In this document: in pieces, positions 35,601-43,579 of the stretch
Layout: each line of letters starts with the position of its first letter
Numbering within the stretch: position 1 is the first letter of the stretch
Assembly: GCF_000190755.2 (NCBI RefSeq)
Contig: NZ_JH109152.1
Coordinates: forward strand, 1,781,774 to 1,845,773
Direction of reading: 5' to 3'
DNA from: Methylobacter tundripaludum SV96
Lineage (GTDB): Bacteria; Pseudomonadota; Gammaproteobacteria; Methylococcales; Methylomonadaceae
Length of the DNA stretch: 64,000 nt
The notes under the pieces: model-generated
What the model was told of the DNA's origin: nothing
Databases searched by the model: none
Seen by the model: the letters and a program-made list of their open reading frames with translations, nothing else
Translations under genes and position numbers: made by a program

Positions 35601-37949
35601 CGGGTTGACGTAAATGACTCGTCCCTCCAGGTCGTAACGGACAATATTGTCCGGTAAACTTTCCGCGAGCGTGCGGAATTCACGCTCGCTGGCAGCCAGC
35701 GCTTCCGCGGCCTGCTTGCGTTCGGTGACGTCGCGGGCAATGGAAATCACGCCAACCACTTCGCCATGCGCATTGAACTCGGGCGCATAACGGTTATGGA
35801 AATAATGCAGCTGCCCGTCGGCGCCCAGACATTCCACCTCGCTCTCGGCAGGCCGGCCTGTCGCCTGCACTTGCCGAATCATCTGCATCAGCTTGTCGGC
35901 TTCACCGGCGCTGAGTATTTTCGCTTCCGACGGCGACATGTTCAGCAGGGCGTCAGCCCGCCGGCCAACGAGCCGCGCCACGGCCGGGTTGGTATAAATA
36001 CGGCGGCACTCTTTGTCGTAACGGAAGATCAAGTCCGGCGAGTTTTCGACCAGCACGCGAAACTCCTGTTCCCGTTGCAGCACTTGCGCTTCCATGTGCT
36101 TGCGCTCGGTGATATTGCGGGACAGCACGATAAGGTGTGCTTCTTCCTTATCGAGGGTAGGCTTGATCGCTACGGAAAGCTCAAACCAGAAGTCGCCGTG
36201 CGGTAGCGGCAATTGAAACTGTTTGCCGGTTGAAATGCCTTGGTCATGCGCTTCGCGCAAAGCTGACATGACGATTTTTGCCGCCTCGGCGGGCATTACA
36301 TCCGACACTGTTTTGCCGAGTAGGTCTTCGGCTGGGACTAATAATAGCTCGGTACACGGCGAATGATAATCATAATAGCGTCCGTCCAACCCTATTTCGA
36401 ACAATAGATCAGGGATCGTATCCAGCGTGGCTTGCAGTTTGTTCTTGGCTTGCAGCACTTGCGTATTGAGCGCTTCCAGCCGTCGGTGGGAACGCCGCAG
36501 GCGCACTAGGAAAAAAGCGGCGCCGGTCAACATGATGACGCTGCCGCCAAGCACGGTCCATAGCCACCGTTGTTCGAGGGTGCGATGCTTCAGTTCCGCA
36601 GCCTGTTGCTGGTTACGGCGGTTGAGTTTATCGATCTCGCGTTGCTTGCTTTCGGTTTGGTAGCGGCGCGTCAGCTGCAACATCCGCGTGGCGGCGGTGT
36701 CTTTTGCCGCCTTGGCCGCCGTGTCGCTCGCATCGAACATAAACCGGTAGGCTTGGCGGTAATCGCCTTTGGCGGCGGCGATTTCCGCCAGCCGTTTCGC
36801 ACTGTCGGTCAGATACAAGGGAACACCGATTTCCTTGGCCAGTTTATAAGCCTGTTCGACATCGCGGTGCGCGTCGGCAATATGACCCAACGCCATTTGG
36901 TGGGTGCTGCGAGCGTTCAGCACCCACCACAGGCCGATCTTGTTGGGATAGCGCTGATAACGCTCGATTACTTCGTCGAATATCGGCAAGGTTTCGGCAT
37001 AACGTTGCTGCTTGCGCAAGTTATCGGCGAGAGCGAACTGACTAAAATTGACGCTGAAAGGGACGTCGATGGCGTGGAACACCGCAACCGCCTCGCGAAT
37101 CAACGGCTCCGCGCTTTTCAAATCGCCACGATTGTTATGGGTATAGCCAAGCCCTAACAGCGCATAGGCTTCCATCAGTCTGGAACCGGCGATCCGGGCT
37201 TGCTCCAGCATTCGCTGATAATATTCGCCCGCTTCGCTAAAGTGGTCGCTCAGTTCGTAGGCAATTGCCAAGCCATGATAGGCGTAGACCAGCGCCAGCG
37301 GATTGTTGCTTTGCCGGGCAATATCCAACGATTGCATCGACATGGTGATCGATTCGTCGAGCTGGTCGGTGCGGCGGTACATCATTGCCATTCTTAACAG
37401 CGCTTCGCCGAGCAGATCCGGCCGGTCCACGCCGTCCAGCACGGCCAAACCGTGAATCGAGGCGGCGATGGCATCGTCGACCCGGGCCTGATTGATCGCG
37501 TTTAAGGTGGTATTGAGGTCGGCTTCGGCCTGCCCGACCGGGTCGTTATGTTGCTTGGCGAGCTCCATGGCATGCTGGATATGCGCTGCCGCTTTTTCGG
37601 TTTGCGCCTGATAAATTTCGATGCGCGCCAACAGATTCAACAGCCGCGCCCGATCGGCAGGACTAGCGTAGGCGGGGAAATCGGCCTGCAAACGCTCGGC
37701 TTCGGCATAGGCGCGTTGCGTATCATTTTCCGCCAGCATACGTATCTCGCCCGCTTTGCTGCGCCATTGTTCCAGTGCATTGTCGGCATGCGCCAATCCG
37801 CACAGTGCGAAAATCAGTATCACTATAGTTCCCACGCTCCGGCGTGGGAATTCAGTCAGCAACGCTCCAGCGTTGCGTGACGCTGGAGCGTCCTGCACGG
37901 CATTCCCACGCAGAGCGTGGGAACGATAAGAATTGCCCACCGTCGCCAT
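32670..37949 (-). CDS. Giant hybrid sensor kinase: secreted TPR domain, TM, six PAS, HisKA, HATPase, REC
   Basis: About 1759 residues. The ATG at 37949 overlaps the stop of the TonB receptor (TGATG), indicating coupling. A signal peptide (IVILIFALCGLAHA) leads to a periplasmic TPR region (about 55-430), a membrane helix (WLWTVLGGSVIMLTGAAFFL), then six PAS/PAC units, the last with WLKDKESRFLVVNQ. The HisKA box is FMARMSHELRTPLNGILGYA; a HATPase follows (NLLSNAIKYS, GTGLGLPISRELVRM). The receiver has phospho-acceptor Asp in LILLDMVMPEMDG, and a 90-residue helical tail follows. An Hpt domain is not evident. Between the first codons (MATVGNS) and the signal core, a palindromic repeat of about 100 bases is read in frame. 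Its link to the receptor suggests it responds to receptor cargo (inference). Confidence 0.93.
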   Translation of the reverse strand: MATVGNSYRSHALRGNAVQDAPASRNAGALLTEFPRRSVGTIVILIFALCGLAHADNALEQWRSKAGEIRMLAENDTQRAYAEAERLQADFPAYASPADRARLLNLLARIEIYQAQTEKAAAHIQHAMELAKQHNDPVGQAEADLNTTLNAINQARVDDAIAASIHGLAVLDGVDRPDLLGEALLRMAMMYRRTDQLDESITMSMQSLDIARQSNNPLALVYAYHGLAIAYELSDHFSEAGEYYQRMLEQARIAGSRLMEAYALLGLGYTHNNRGDLKSAEPLIREAVAVFHAIDVPFSVNFSQFALADNLRKQQRYAETLPIFDEVIERYQRYPNKIGLWWVLNARSTHQMALGHIADAHRDVEQAYKLAKEIGVPLYLTDSAKRLAEIAAAKGDYRQAYRFMFDASDTAAKAAKDTAATRMLQLTRRYQTESKQREIDKLNRRNQQQAAELKHRTLEQRWLWTVLGGSVIMLTGAAFFLVRLRRSHRRLEALNTQVLQAKNKLQATLDTIPDLLFEIGLDGRYYDYHSPCTELLLVPAEDLLGKTVSDVMPAEAAKIVMSALREAHDQGISTGKQFQLPLPHGDFWFELSVAIKPTLDKEEAHLIVLSRNITERKHMEAQVLQREQEFRVLVENSPDLIFRYDKECRRIYTNPAVARLVGRRADALLNMSPSEAKILSAGEADKLMQMIRQVQATGRPAESEVECLGADGQLHYFHNRYAPEFNAHGEVVGVISIARDVTERKQAAEALAASEREFRTLAESLPDNIVRYDLEGRVIYVNPVLEKTLGTIVSKMLGTTVRERFPNGEYDDYAQLLDAVLTSGEIGEIEKIVTPPYSNLHLVHSIRMIAECDENGEVIGVLAIGRDITERKLAEQALRESEEKYRTLIQKIQAAVVVHGADTQILTFNLVAQEILGLSEDQLYGKTAIDPVWHFFHENGCAASPDEYPVNKVLASGKALKNYVLGVHRPGRQQDVWVLVNADPVFGKDGKITQVIITFIDITQRKQAEQRLWLVDFALNQVREAVYIINLQDHRFLNVNAEASRALGYSTEELLDLTIYDIDPDADSEGMENLQREIDAGSLSVFERRHKTKDGRIFPVEINAQVFEYEGRPTSIALVRDITERKRVEDEVRALNADLELRVLERTEALRLQTRYLRTLIDTLPMLAWLKDKESRFLVVNQTMALACTLSVDEMVGKSDLDCWPREYAESYRAVDSEVMATGRRKTVEGPFFDAHDGVIWVETFKAPVLDVDGSVLGTVGIALDISDRRALEMAREAALAEAERLARLRSEFMARMSHELRTPLNGILGYAQILLGESRGNERQSAMLNVIQQSGEYLLNLINDILDFAKIEAGKQELSLSDIQLPSFLRNLASIITIKAEQKALVFVCDIAADVPAGIRADETRLRQVLLNLLSNAIKYSERGQISLKVTVLEPGRLRFEVQDSGLGIDTGQLDTIFQAFEQAGDWQHRTGGTGLGLPISRELVRMMDSDIHVTSRVDEGSTFWFDLDVTVVEVCDDIMVAEQHIVGYQGLRRRVLVVDDANENRTLLIDILGRLGFETFEAANGRACLDSVEAQTPDLILLDMVMPEMDGLETTRRLRCMQGFGQTPIIAVSASASGSDVTEAMKAGVNVFLSKPIDIKRLMVQIAVLLKLDWIYALPEADAPLRQRLNEALVVPPLEEMAILHRLAQEGSMRDIILQTTYLEGLDQSYRPFAAQLRALAQDYQSKAILDLVEGYIDSIVTTQRSQWNADAKSRRL
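37828..37926. repeat. Palindromic repeat read in frame inside the kinase N-terminus
   Basis: GTTCCCACGCTCCGGCGTGGGAA, an inner CAACGCTCCAGCGTTG / ACGCTGGAGCGTCC part, then TTCCCACGCAGAGCGTGGGAACG. Related copies lie near 32603-32630 and 57140-57243. Confidence 0.85.
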
Positions 37950-40555
37950 CACAACCGTACTGTCATCGTCGCGCCGACCTGGGTATCGTTGACCCAAACG
38001 CTCTGCGGCCGGGTTTCCACGCCGTAATAGGAGCTTCGCAACGTATTTAGCAGATTCATGCCTTCAATCGTGAAGGAAAAATGCTCGTTGATGCGATAGC
38101 CCACCGAGGCATCCAGCCAGCCGTAGCTATTCGTATAAATCGGTAATGCGCCGACCCCGACGATATTGGTAACGCCGCTCAGGAAGGTGTCGCGCCAATT
38201 GTAGGCGACCCGGGCCGAAAATGGGCCTTTCTCGTACATGCCGATCAGGTTGTAGCTGTGTTTGGAGAGGTTTTGCAGCGGGACTTTCTGGCCCAAAATG
38301 CTGCTCGGCGTTTCGCTGTCGATATAGGTGTAATTGGCCTGTGTGCCGAAACCGCTCAGCCAGCTCGGCAGGAAATCGTAAAACTGCTGGTAGCCGACCT
38401 CGAAGCCGTTGATGGTCGCGGTCGTGTCGTTTTGCGGGCGGCTGACCTGATAGGTAAAACCGTCGTGGACTTCCGCGTTGCTGACGTTGCTGACAAAACC
38501 GTCGACCTGTTTCAGAAAGCCGGTGATATAAACCGAGGTAGTCGGATTGAAGTATTTTTCCACCGCCAGATCGAAATTGTCGGAGCGGATCGGCTTCAAC
38601 TGAGGATTACCGGCGCCCCCCTGATTCAACGACGGGGTGACGGTATTGCGGATCAAGGTCAGCGACGGCGACAGCTGATCGAAATTCTGCCGAGTGATGG
38701 ATTTGGATATGCCGCCGCGCAGATACAAGCCTTTCATCAGCTGATAACGCAGATTCAGGCTGGGCAGATAGTCGATGTCGGTGCTGTCGATGTTAATGGG
38801 AAGAACCGCACCGGTGCTTGGCGCTGACTGGCTGCCGGTTACCGACTCCGACGTTTGCACTGCGCGCAGGCCGATGTTGCCGTCCAGGGGAAAGCCTGTA
38901 GCTTCGAATTTGCTCATCAAGTAGCCGGCTTGGGTTTCCTCGCTGATACCCCAAATACCCAGCGGGCTGCCGGCGGAGGGAATCGGCGCGGTAATGCCGA
39001 AAGCATTGCGCAATCCGGCCGCGCCGCGGGCGGAATCGAGGTTGCCGACGCTATAGCTGCCGATGCTGCCGCCTTCCCCGCCCAGGAAATTATCGGCGGG
39101 ATTGGCCATGATATAGCTTGGCCTGTCTGCCGCCGAAATACCGGTCACTGCGGCATCGGCAAAAATCAGGCCGGGAGCGTTGCCCGCTCTACGCTTGGCG
39201 TAACGGAACCCGGCGGAAACCGATTTGATGAAGCCACTGGACAGTTGGTAATCGCCGTCGAGCCGGGCCGTAGACAATTCGCCGTTAAACGGCCGGGTGC
39301 GGTAAGCCATGCTCGCATATTGAAAATTGGCGGGATTGAGCAAATCGGTTCCGCTAACGCTGGTAGTCGGAACCTGACCGGACAGATCCTGGTTAAATTG
39401 CGCGGCTCTGCCGCTAAATACCGGTCCTGAGAAAAACAGGCTGTTAAAGCTTTTGGTATAACTCAGGTCGGTTTTAAGCGTCAGTGCGCCGTTGTTCCAG
39501 CTGCCGCCGACCGCCGCCTGCTGGGTCCTGTCCACCGTGTCGCGGGCAAAGCTGAGAATGGAGATAGGCGCGTTGGTCCAACTGATGCTTTGCAGATCGT
39601 TGGTGCCCGGAAACAACCGTGGGCTACCGGCGACAAAGCTCGAAGACGGCGTGACGTTAATCTGGTAAGAATCCTGAAGGGTCTTTAACTCGGCATAGTT
39701 GCCTTCGGCATAGAGCTCAAGCGCATCCGACGGCCGCCATTGCAATACCAGGCTGCCGGCGCTGCGTTCGCGATGACCGAGACTGGTCGTTTCCGAGGTG
39801 CCGTTGGGCACGATGACAGACTGTCCGGGAATAATGTTGCTACGGGCAATGGGATTACCCGCGCTTTTCTGATCTTCCCGCCAGGCGCGCCGCTGATACG
39901 CAAAATTCACCAGCGCACCGAATTCGCCGACGCTTTCCGTTTTCCAGCGGTCGCTCAGCAAGGTAGAGAATTGCGGTTCCTCTTTGTCCACCAGATCGCC
40001 GTGGATTACCCGTGCGGAACCTAGTAGCTGACGACCGTCAAAGTCAAAAGGCCGGTGCGTCCGCAAATCGATGGTGCCGCCGACGCCGCCTTCGATGTGG
40101 TTGGCCGATGAGGTTTTATAAACATCAATGCCGCCCAGCATTTCGGAAGGGATGTCGGCAAAATCGAGCGTGCGCCCCGAACCGGCGGTAAAGACTTCCC
40201 GTCCGTTCAACAGTGTTTCCATCTGGGTAAGGCCGCGAATCGCCACACCGGCGCCCTCGCCGCGGTCGCGAAGAATCTGTACCCCGGTAATCCGGGACAG
40301 TGCGTCGGTGACGTTAATGTCGGGAAGTTTGTTGATGTCGTCGGCGACCACCGAATCGACGATTTCCATCTTGTCGCGCTTGATCTCTTGTGCTGAGACA
40401 AGGCTGGCGCGCTTGCCGACGACCAGAATGTCATCGAGAGCGACAGTTTCCGCATCGACGCCGGAATTATCAGTTCGGGCAAATGACGACGCCGACTCGG
40501 CGACAATCAAAGCCCAAACACCTAGCCGCGATAAATGTTTCAGTCTTGTCTGCAT
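37949..40555 (-). CDS. TonB-dependent receptor, carbohydrate-type subfamily
   Basis: An 868-residue outer-membrane receptor. The signal peptide is about 1-26, a TonB-box-like DDILVVGKR lies near 41, and the plug reads INKLPDINVTDALSRITGVQ, RGLTQMETLLNGREVFTA, then EGGVGGTIDLRT. This plug pattern is that of the TonB_rcpt_bac family known from Caulobacter and Xanthomonas carbohydrate uptake. The barrel ends in TVRL. The product is encoded directly before the TPR/PAS kinase (overlapping TGATG). Its promoter region contains a perfect 7-1-7 palindrome (40595-40609), and a divergent XRE regulator lies 313 bases away. Substrate is not shown by sequence. Confidence 0.92.
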   Translation of the reverse strand: MQTRLKHLSRLGVWALIVAESASSFARTDNSGVDAETVALDDILVVGKRASLVSAQEIKRDKMEIVDSVVADDINKLPDINVTDALSRITGVQILRDRGEGAGVAIRGLTQMETLLNGREVFTAGSGRTLDFADIPSEMLGGIDVYKTSSANHIEGGVGGTIDLRTHRPFDFDGRQLLGSARVIHGDLVDKEEPQFSTLLSDRWKTESVGEFGALVNFAYQRRAWREDQKSAGNPIARSNIIPGQSVIVPNGTSETTSLGHRERSAGSLVLQWRPSDALELYAEGNYAELKTLQDSYQINVTPSSSFVAGSPRLFPGTNDLQSISWTNAPISILSFARDTVDRTQQAAVGGSWNNGALTLKTDLSYTKSFNSLFFSGPVFSGRAAQFNQDLSGQVPTTSVSGTDLLNPANFQYASMAYRTRPFNGELSTARLDGDYQLSSGFIKSVSAGFRYAKRRAGNAPGLIFADAAVTGISAADRPSYIMANPADNFLGGEGGSIGSYSVGNLDSARGAAGLRNAFGITAPIPSAGSPLGIWGISEETQAGYLMSKFEATGFPLDGNIGLRAVQTSESVTGSQSAPSTGAVLPINIDSTDIDYLPSLNLRYQLMKGLYLRGGISKSITRQNFDQLSPSLTLIRNTVTPSLNQGGAGNPQLKPIRSDNFDLAVEKYFNPTTSVYITGFLKQVDGFVSNVSNAEVHDGFTYQVSRPQNDTTATINGFEVGYQQFYDFLPSWLSGFGTQANYTYIDSETPSSILGQKVPLQNLSKHSYNLIGMYEKGPFSARVAYNWRDTFLSGVTNIVGVGALPIYTNSYGWLDASVGYRINEHFSFTIEGMNLLNTLRSSYYGVETRPQSVWVNDTQVGATMTVRL

Positions 40556-40594
40556 TAATAAATGTTTTAATCCCGCTTGAAGGCGGCACTTTGT

Positions 40595-40609
40595 CGGTCA
40601 CTGTGACCG
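40595..40609. promoter_or_regulatory. Candidate operator palindrome upstream of the TonB receptor
   Basis: CGGTCAC-T-GTGACCG, a perfect inverted repeat 40 bases before the receptor ATG and in the shared region with the divergent XRE regulator. It could bind a dimeric repressor. The regulator is not known. The rest of 40610-40867 shows no gene. Confidence 0.45.
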
Positions 40610-40867
40610 GTTATAAGGGTGATTCCGGCAAAAAACCACAGCGGCGATTATACTGAACCGACTGTATACCGTCTCCACATAGGGTCTGCGGCGATTCTGA
40701 CCCCACAGCCGGTTACCTTCTGGATTTCAGATTAAGGGGCATCTCCGGCATGAGCTACCCCTTAACTCTGTAATTCAAAAATGAAAATGAATACTATAGA
40801 TTGTAGCCTTATAGGGTTCATTTTGGCTAGATATGCAGCCGCTTTACAATAAGAAGGATCGATAATA

Positions 40868-41146
40868 ATGAGAGTTGCATTTGCCAAGGCATTGAAAAAC
40901 GCCAGAAAATCGCGTGAATTAACCCAAGAAGACTTCTCCGGCGTTTCCAGCCGGACTTATCTGAGTTCACTGGAGAGAGGTCAAAAAAGTCCCACGCTGG
41001 ATAAACTCCAGACCCTTGCCCAAACCATCGGCATACATTGCCTGAGCCTGATAGCGCTAACTTATTTGTATAGCGAAAAGGAAAAAGATCTGGAGACGCT
41101 GCTGTTACGCATCAAAAATGAAGTCGAGAGTATCAAAAAGCATTGA
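40868..41146 (+). CDS. XRE-family helix-turn-helix regulator
   Basis: A 92-residue Cro/CI-type DNA-binding protein. The HTH covers about residues 5-60: ALKNARKSRELTQEDFSG, SSRTYLSSLERGQKSPTLDK, then LQTLAQTIGIH. The short C-terminal tail (EKEKDLETLLLRIKNEVESI) is a helix suited to dimerisation. It is transcribed divergently from the TonB receptor/kinase pair and may regulate it through the palindrome at 40595-40609 (inference). Confidence 0.9.
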   Translation: MRVAFAKALKNARKSRELTQEDFSGVSSRTYLSSLERGQKSPTLDKLQTLAQTIGIHCLSLIALTYLYSEKEKDLETLLLRIKNEVESIKKH

Positions 41147-41448
41147 AAATTTGCCTGTTTTGTCAGTACAGGGCGCCAAAGGTTTCCATCACTTATTTTT
41201 ATCTTATTACTGACGCTGAATGTAGAAAACATTCGATGCTGTTTTTCAGCAGGGTTCCCTGTTACAGCTTAAGGTATCCTCACTTCCAGCATGCGCTCTA
41301 CCGTACCGGCCTGCAGCAAATTTTGCGGCTAAAGTAGCTTTGAGGTTTTTGGAATCTTAGTCGGCTTGTTTTTTGTATTTAAGTCCTATCTCTGTAGAAC
41401 GTTTTCCCTGAAGCCTGCTGAAACGGCCGCTTAACTGGAGATGTAGTC
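41147..41448. other. Non-coding stretch, no gene supported
   Basis: A 64-codon open frame beginning at 41143 overlaps the regulator's end and has no ribosome site or recognisable pattern. No clear repeat is present. Confidence 0.4.
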
Positions 41449-41577
41449 ATGAAATCCCTAATTAGCGCTTTTTCCGCAGGTTGCGCATCTGTCGGCAGTG
41501 AGACCGACAATATAAAAAAACGCCGCGGCAAGATATTGCAACGGCGAATAGGCTGTGTGCTTATGATATTCCCCTAG
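41449..41577 (+). CDS. Possible small peptide gene (42 residues)
   Basis: ATG at 41449 with TGGAGATG a few bases upstream; stop TAG at 41575-41577. The peptide starts MKSLISAFSAGCASVGSETD, has a basic middle (KKRRGK, QRR) and a hydrophobic end (GCVLMIFP), with two cysteines. It is not recognised. Support is a start, a plausible ribosome site and isolation in a 660-base gap; nothing shows it is translated. The remainder of the gap to 41810 shows nothing. Confidence 0.25.
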   Translation: MKSLISAFSAGCASVGSETDNIKKRRGKILQRRIGCVLMIFP

Positions 41578-41810
41578 GATTAGGCGGCTGATCTTAAGGT
41601 ATTGCTGTGCTTTTTCATCCGCCAATGTCTAGGCTAACTACAAAACCAGAGGCAGTCGGTACGGTGGCGCACATAAAGCCGTTTTAGGTATTAGCACTTA
41701 TTGTTTGAATAAGCCGGACAACATATCCTTCAGGCCCACTGGCAAAGCGCCCCTTGTTCATGGTTGAGAGAGCTATTCATTCCCCAAATGATTGTGGCTT
41801 TCTTACAAAA

Positions 41811-42896
41811 TCACTTCGTTTCAGGGACGACCACGCATAAATTGTGCTGAGGACGACTGGTCTCAAACATGATAATTCGATTTACAATGTCATCGGCGCT
41901 GCTTTGTCCTATCGGACCGGCGGTGACCCGATCGGTAACTGCGCCAACCAAATGCACGTAACTATTGTGCGGCCCGCCCGCAAGGGTTGAGTTGATTAAC
42001 AACTCGGTTTCATCCTTCTCCAGCGTTTTTACCGGTGCCGCACTGCCCGGATTGCAGGCGCCGAAAAAAATCAAGCCGTCTGCCGTTACCAGCGAACTCA
42101 GGGATTTTGTGAAATGGAAGAACCGTTCCGCAGAGATCTCAACCGATGTCTTTTGCTCGAACAGCGGTTCGCGGCAAATGAGTTCGCAGAGATCGAGCCG
42201 GTATCCGCGCTGCTGTTCAGGGCTGGTAGCCAAACTCTCCTGCGAACAATAATTTTGAAAACAAGCATGATCCAGCGGCTGTATCTGTTTTTCCAGCCCC
42301 TTAAGCAGATGCCTGATATCGTCCGATTTCATCGGCGTCAGCTCCGGCCAGTGCGAGGCCATATAACCGCTGAATACGCGGTTTTTTTCGACATCATAGG
42401 TGATGGACAACACGTTCTTGAGTCCGGGTTGCGCCTCGGAGTACTGAAGCAATTCGCCTTTGCTCCCCGTTACTCGAAAGTTTTGCCAAAACACGGCATT
42501 TTTGAGTACCGGGCCGTCGAAACCGCCATGACTGATAAACATAACCCGATCGAAAGTGGGCGACTGCCGCACCAGTTGATCGACCTGCCGGTAATAATCC
42601 GTCCAGCTCCAGACATCCCGCAGTTGCGTAACGTCCGCATTGAACCGGTTCCGGTAAAAGGCTTCCAGAGTACGGGCGGGTTGCTCAGACCACCTTGGGC
42701 TCTCCGTCGTATGCGGATCCCTGCTCAGTAAAGGCACAAGCAGTACTCGCCGCGGCGGTTGCTGCACCTTCAAGTCGCCCAATGTCCTATAGAAGGAGCC
42801 GCACGCTATGAGGTGATTTTCATCACTGTAAACATCGGCTGCACACATCCACAGCAGCAAAGAAACCAAAAAACGGACACGCACGATATTTTTCAA
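41811..42896 (-). CDS. Secreted protein with caspase/CHAT-like His-Gly and Cys motifs
   Basis: A 361-residue protein with an N-terminal signal peptide (about 1-24, VSLLLWMCAADVYS). I do not recognise a named family. Visible pattern: a strand RVLLVPLL, later a hydrophobic strand DRVMFISHGGFDGPV placing H123-G124 at its end, and a second strand DGLIFFGACNPGSA placing C281 at its end, then a helix (KDETELLINSTLAGG). Strand-HG and strand-xxC is the catalytic arrangement of clan CD cysteine peptidases (caspases, CHAT, gingipain-like). Four further cysteines (C212, C217, C237, C241) may form disulfides. It stands alone, flanked by non-coding DNA. It could instead be an alpha/beta protein without catalysis. 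Confidence 0.6.
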   Translation of the reverse strand: MKNIVRVRFLVSLLLWMCAADVYSDENHLIACGSFYRTLGDLKVQQPPRRVLLVPLLSRDPHTTESPRWSEQPARTLEAFYRNRFNADVTQLRDVWSWTDYYRQVDQLVRQSPTFDRVMFISHGGFDGPVLKNAVFWQNFRVTGSKGELLQYSEAQPGLKNVLSITYDVEKNRVFSGYMASHWPELTPMKSDDIRHLLKGLEKQIQPLDHACFQNYCSQESLATSPEQQRGYRLDLCELICREPLFEQKTSVEISAERFFHFTKSLSSLVTADGLIFFGACNPGSAAPVKTLEKDETELLINSTLAGGPHNSYVHLVGAVTDRVTAGPIGQSSADDIVNRIIMFETSRPQHNLCVVVPETK

Positions 42897-43155
42897 GGTA
42901 AAGTTCCATTAACAATGGTTGTAATCAAGATCGAGTACAAATTCAGAATATTAGCAGAGCCCAATAAATGATGTGAACTCCCCGTCATATCTACATACTG
43001 CTGCGCTGTTACTATCTACCATTGCGAAGCACTAATTCAAGATAAATTATATCGCTCCCACGTAGCGCGTCACTGCCATTAAATTAAGGATTTTTCGGGA
43101 ATTTACGTGCCGGATGCTCTATCCAAAATTAAAAATACTTTTGAGAGTTTAAGAA

Positions 43156-43351
43156 ATGTTGCGATTTAAGATTAAAGAATTGATAGAAAAAAAGGAGTTT
43201 AGTGAGAACAGCCGAATCACAATTAATGAATTAGCGGATTCAACTGGAACTAATGATTAATCATTGGGGACACTGCACAGCGACAGACAACTTGGACAAG
43301 TTGCGTACTTATTTTGAATGCAAAATTGAAGAACAGAGAATAGCTAAATGA
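43156..43351 (+). pseudogene. Broken small XRE/Cro-type regulator
   Basis: The first part reads MLRFKIKELIEKKEFSENSR, then ITINELADSTGTND and a stop. A later segment in another frame reads TDNLDKLRTYFECKIEEQ, then RIAK and stop (43349-43351). In intact members of this family both parts are joined by the recognition helix (ATGIxRxTLSKI-type), here deleted. The gap from 42897 to 43155 shows no gene. Confidence 0.7.
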
Positions 43352-43470
43352 AGCCTGTCTTTAGTCGCCAAGGACTGAGGTCAGATTCTTCATTGAAGAA
43401 AATGCATCTAATAACGCTTGGTCACCAAACTTAGATTAGGCAAATATAAGGCGGGGGAAGTGGGGAAGAA

Positions 43471-43547
43471 TGGTGCGCCCGAGGGGATTCGAACCTCTGA
43501 CCACAGCCTTCGGAGGGCTGTACTCTATCCAGCTGAGCTACGGGCGC
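43471..43547 (-). tRNA. tRNA-Arg (anticodon CCG)
   Basis: Reading the minus strand: acceptor GCGCCCG, D arm GCTCAGCTGGATAGAGT, anticodon stem CAGCC/GGCTG with loop CTCCGAA (anticodon CCG, decodes CGG), T arm CAGAGGTTCGAATCCTCT, acceptor partner CGGGCGC, discriminator A and encoded CCA. 77 nt including CCA. It lies upstream of nothing obvious and 33 bases downstream of rep. Confidence 0.97.
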
Positions 43548-43579
43548 GTGGGGTGTATTCTAACCGATCGGCGCTGCAA

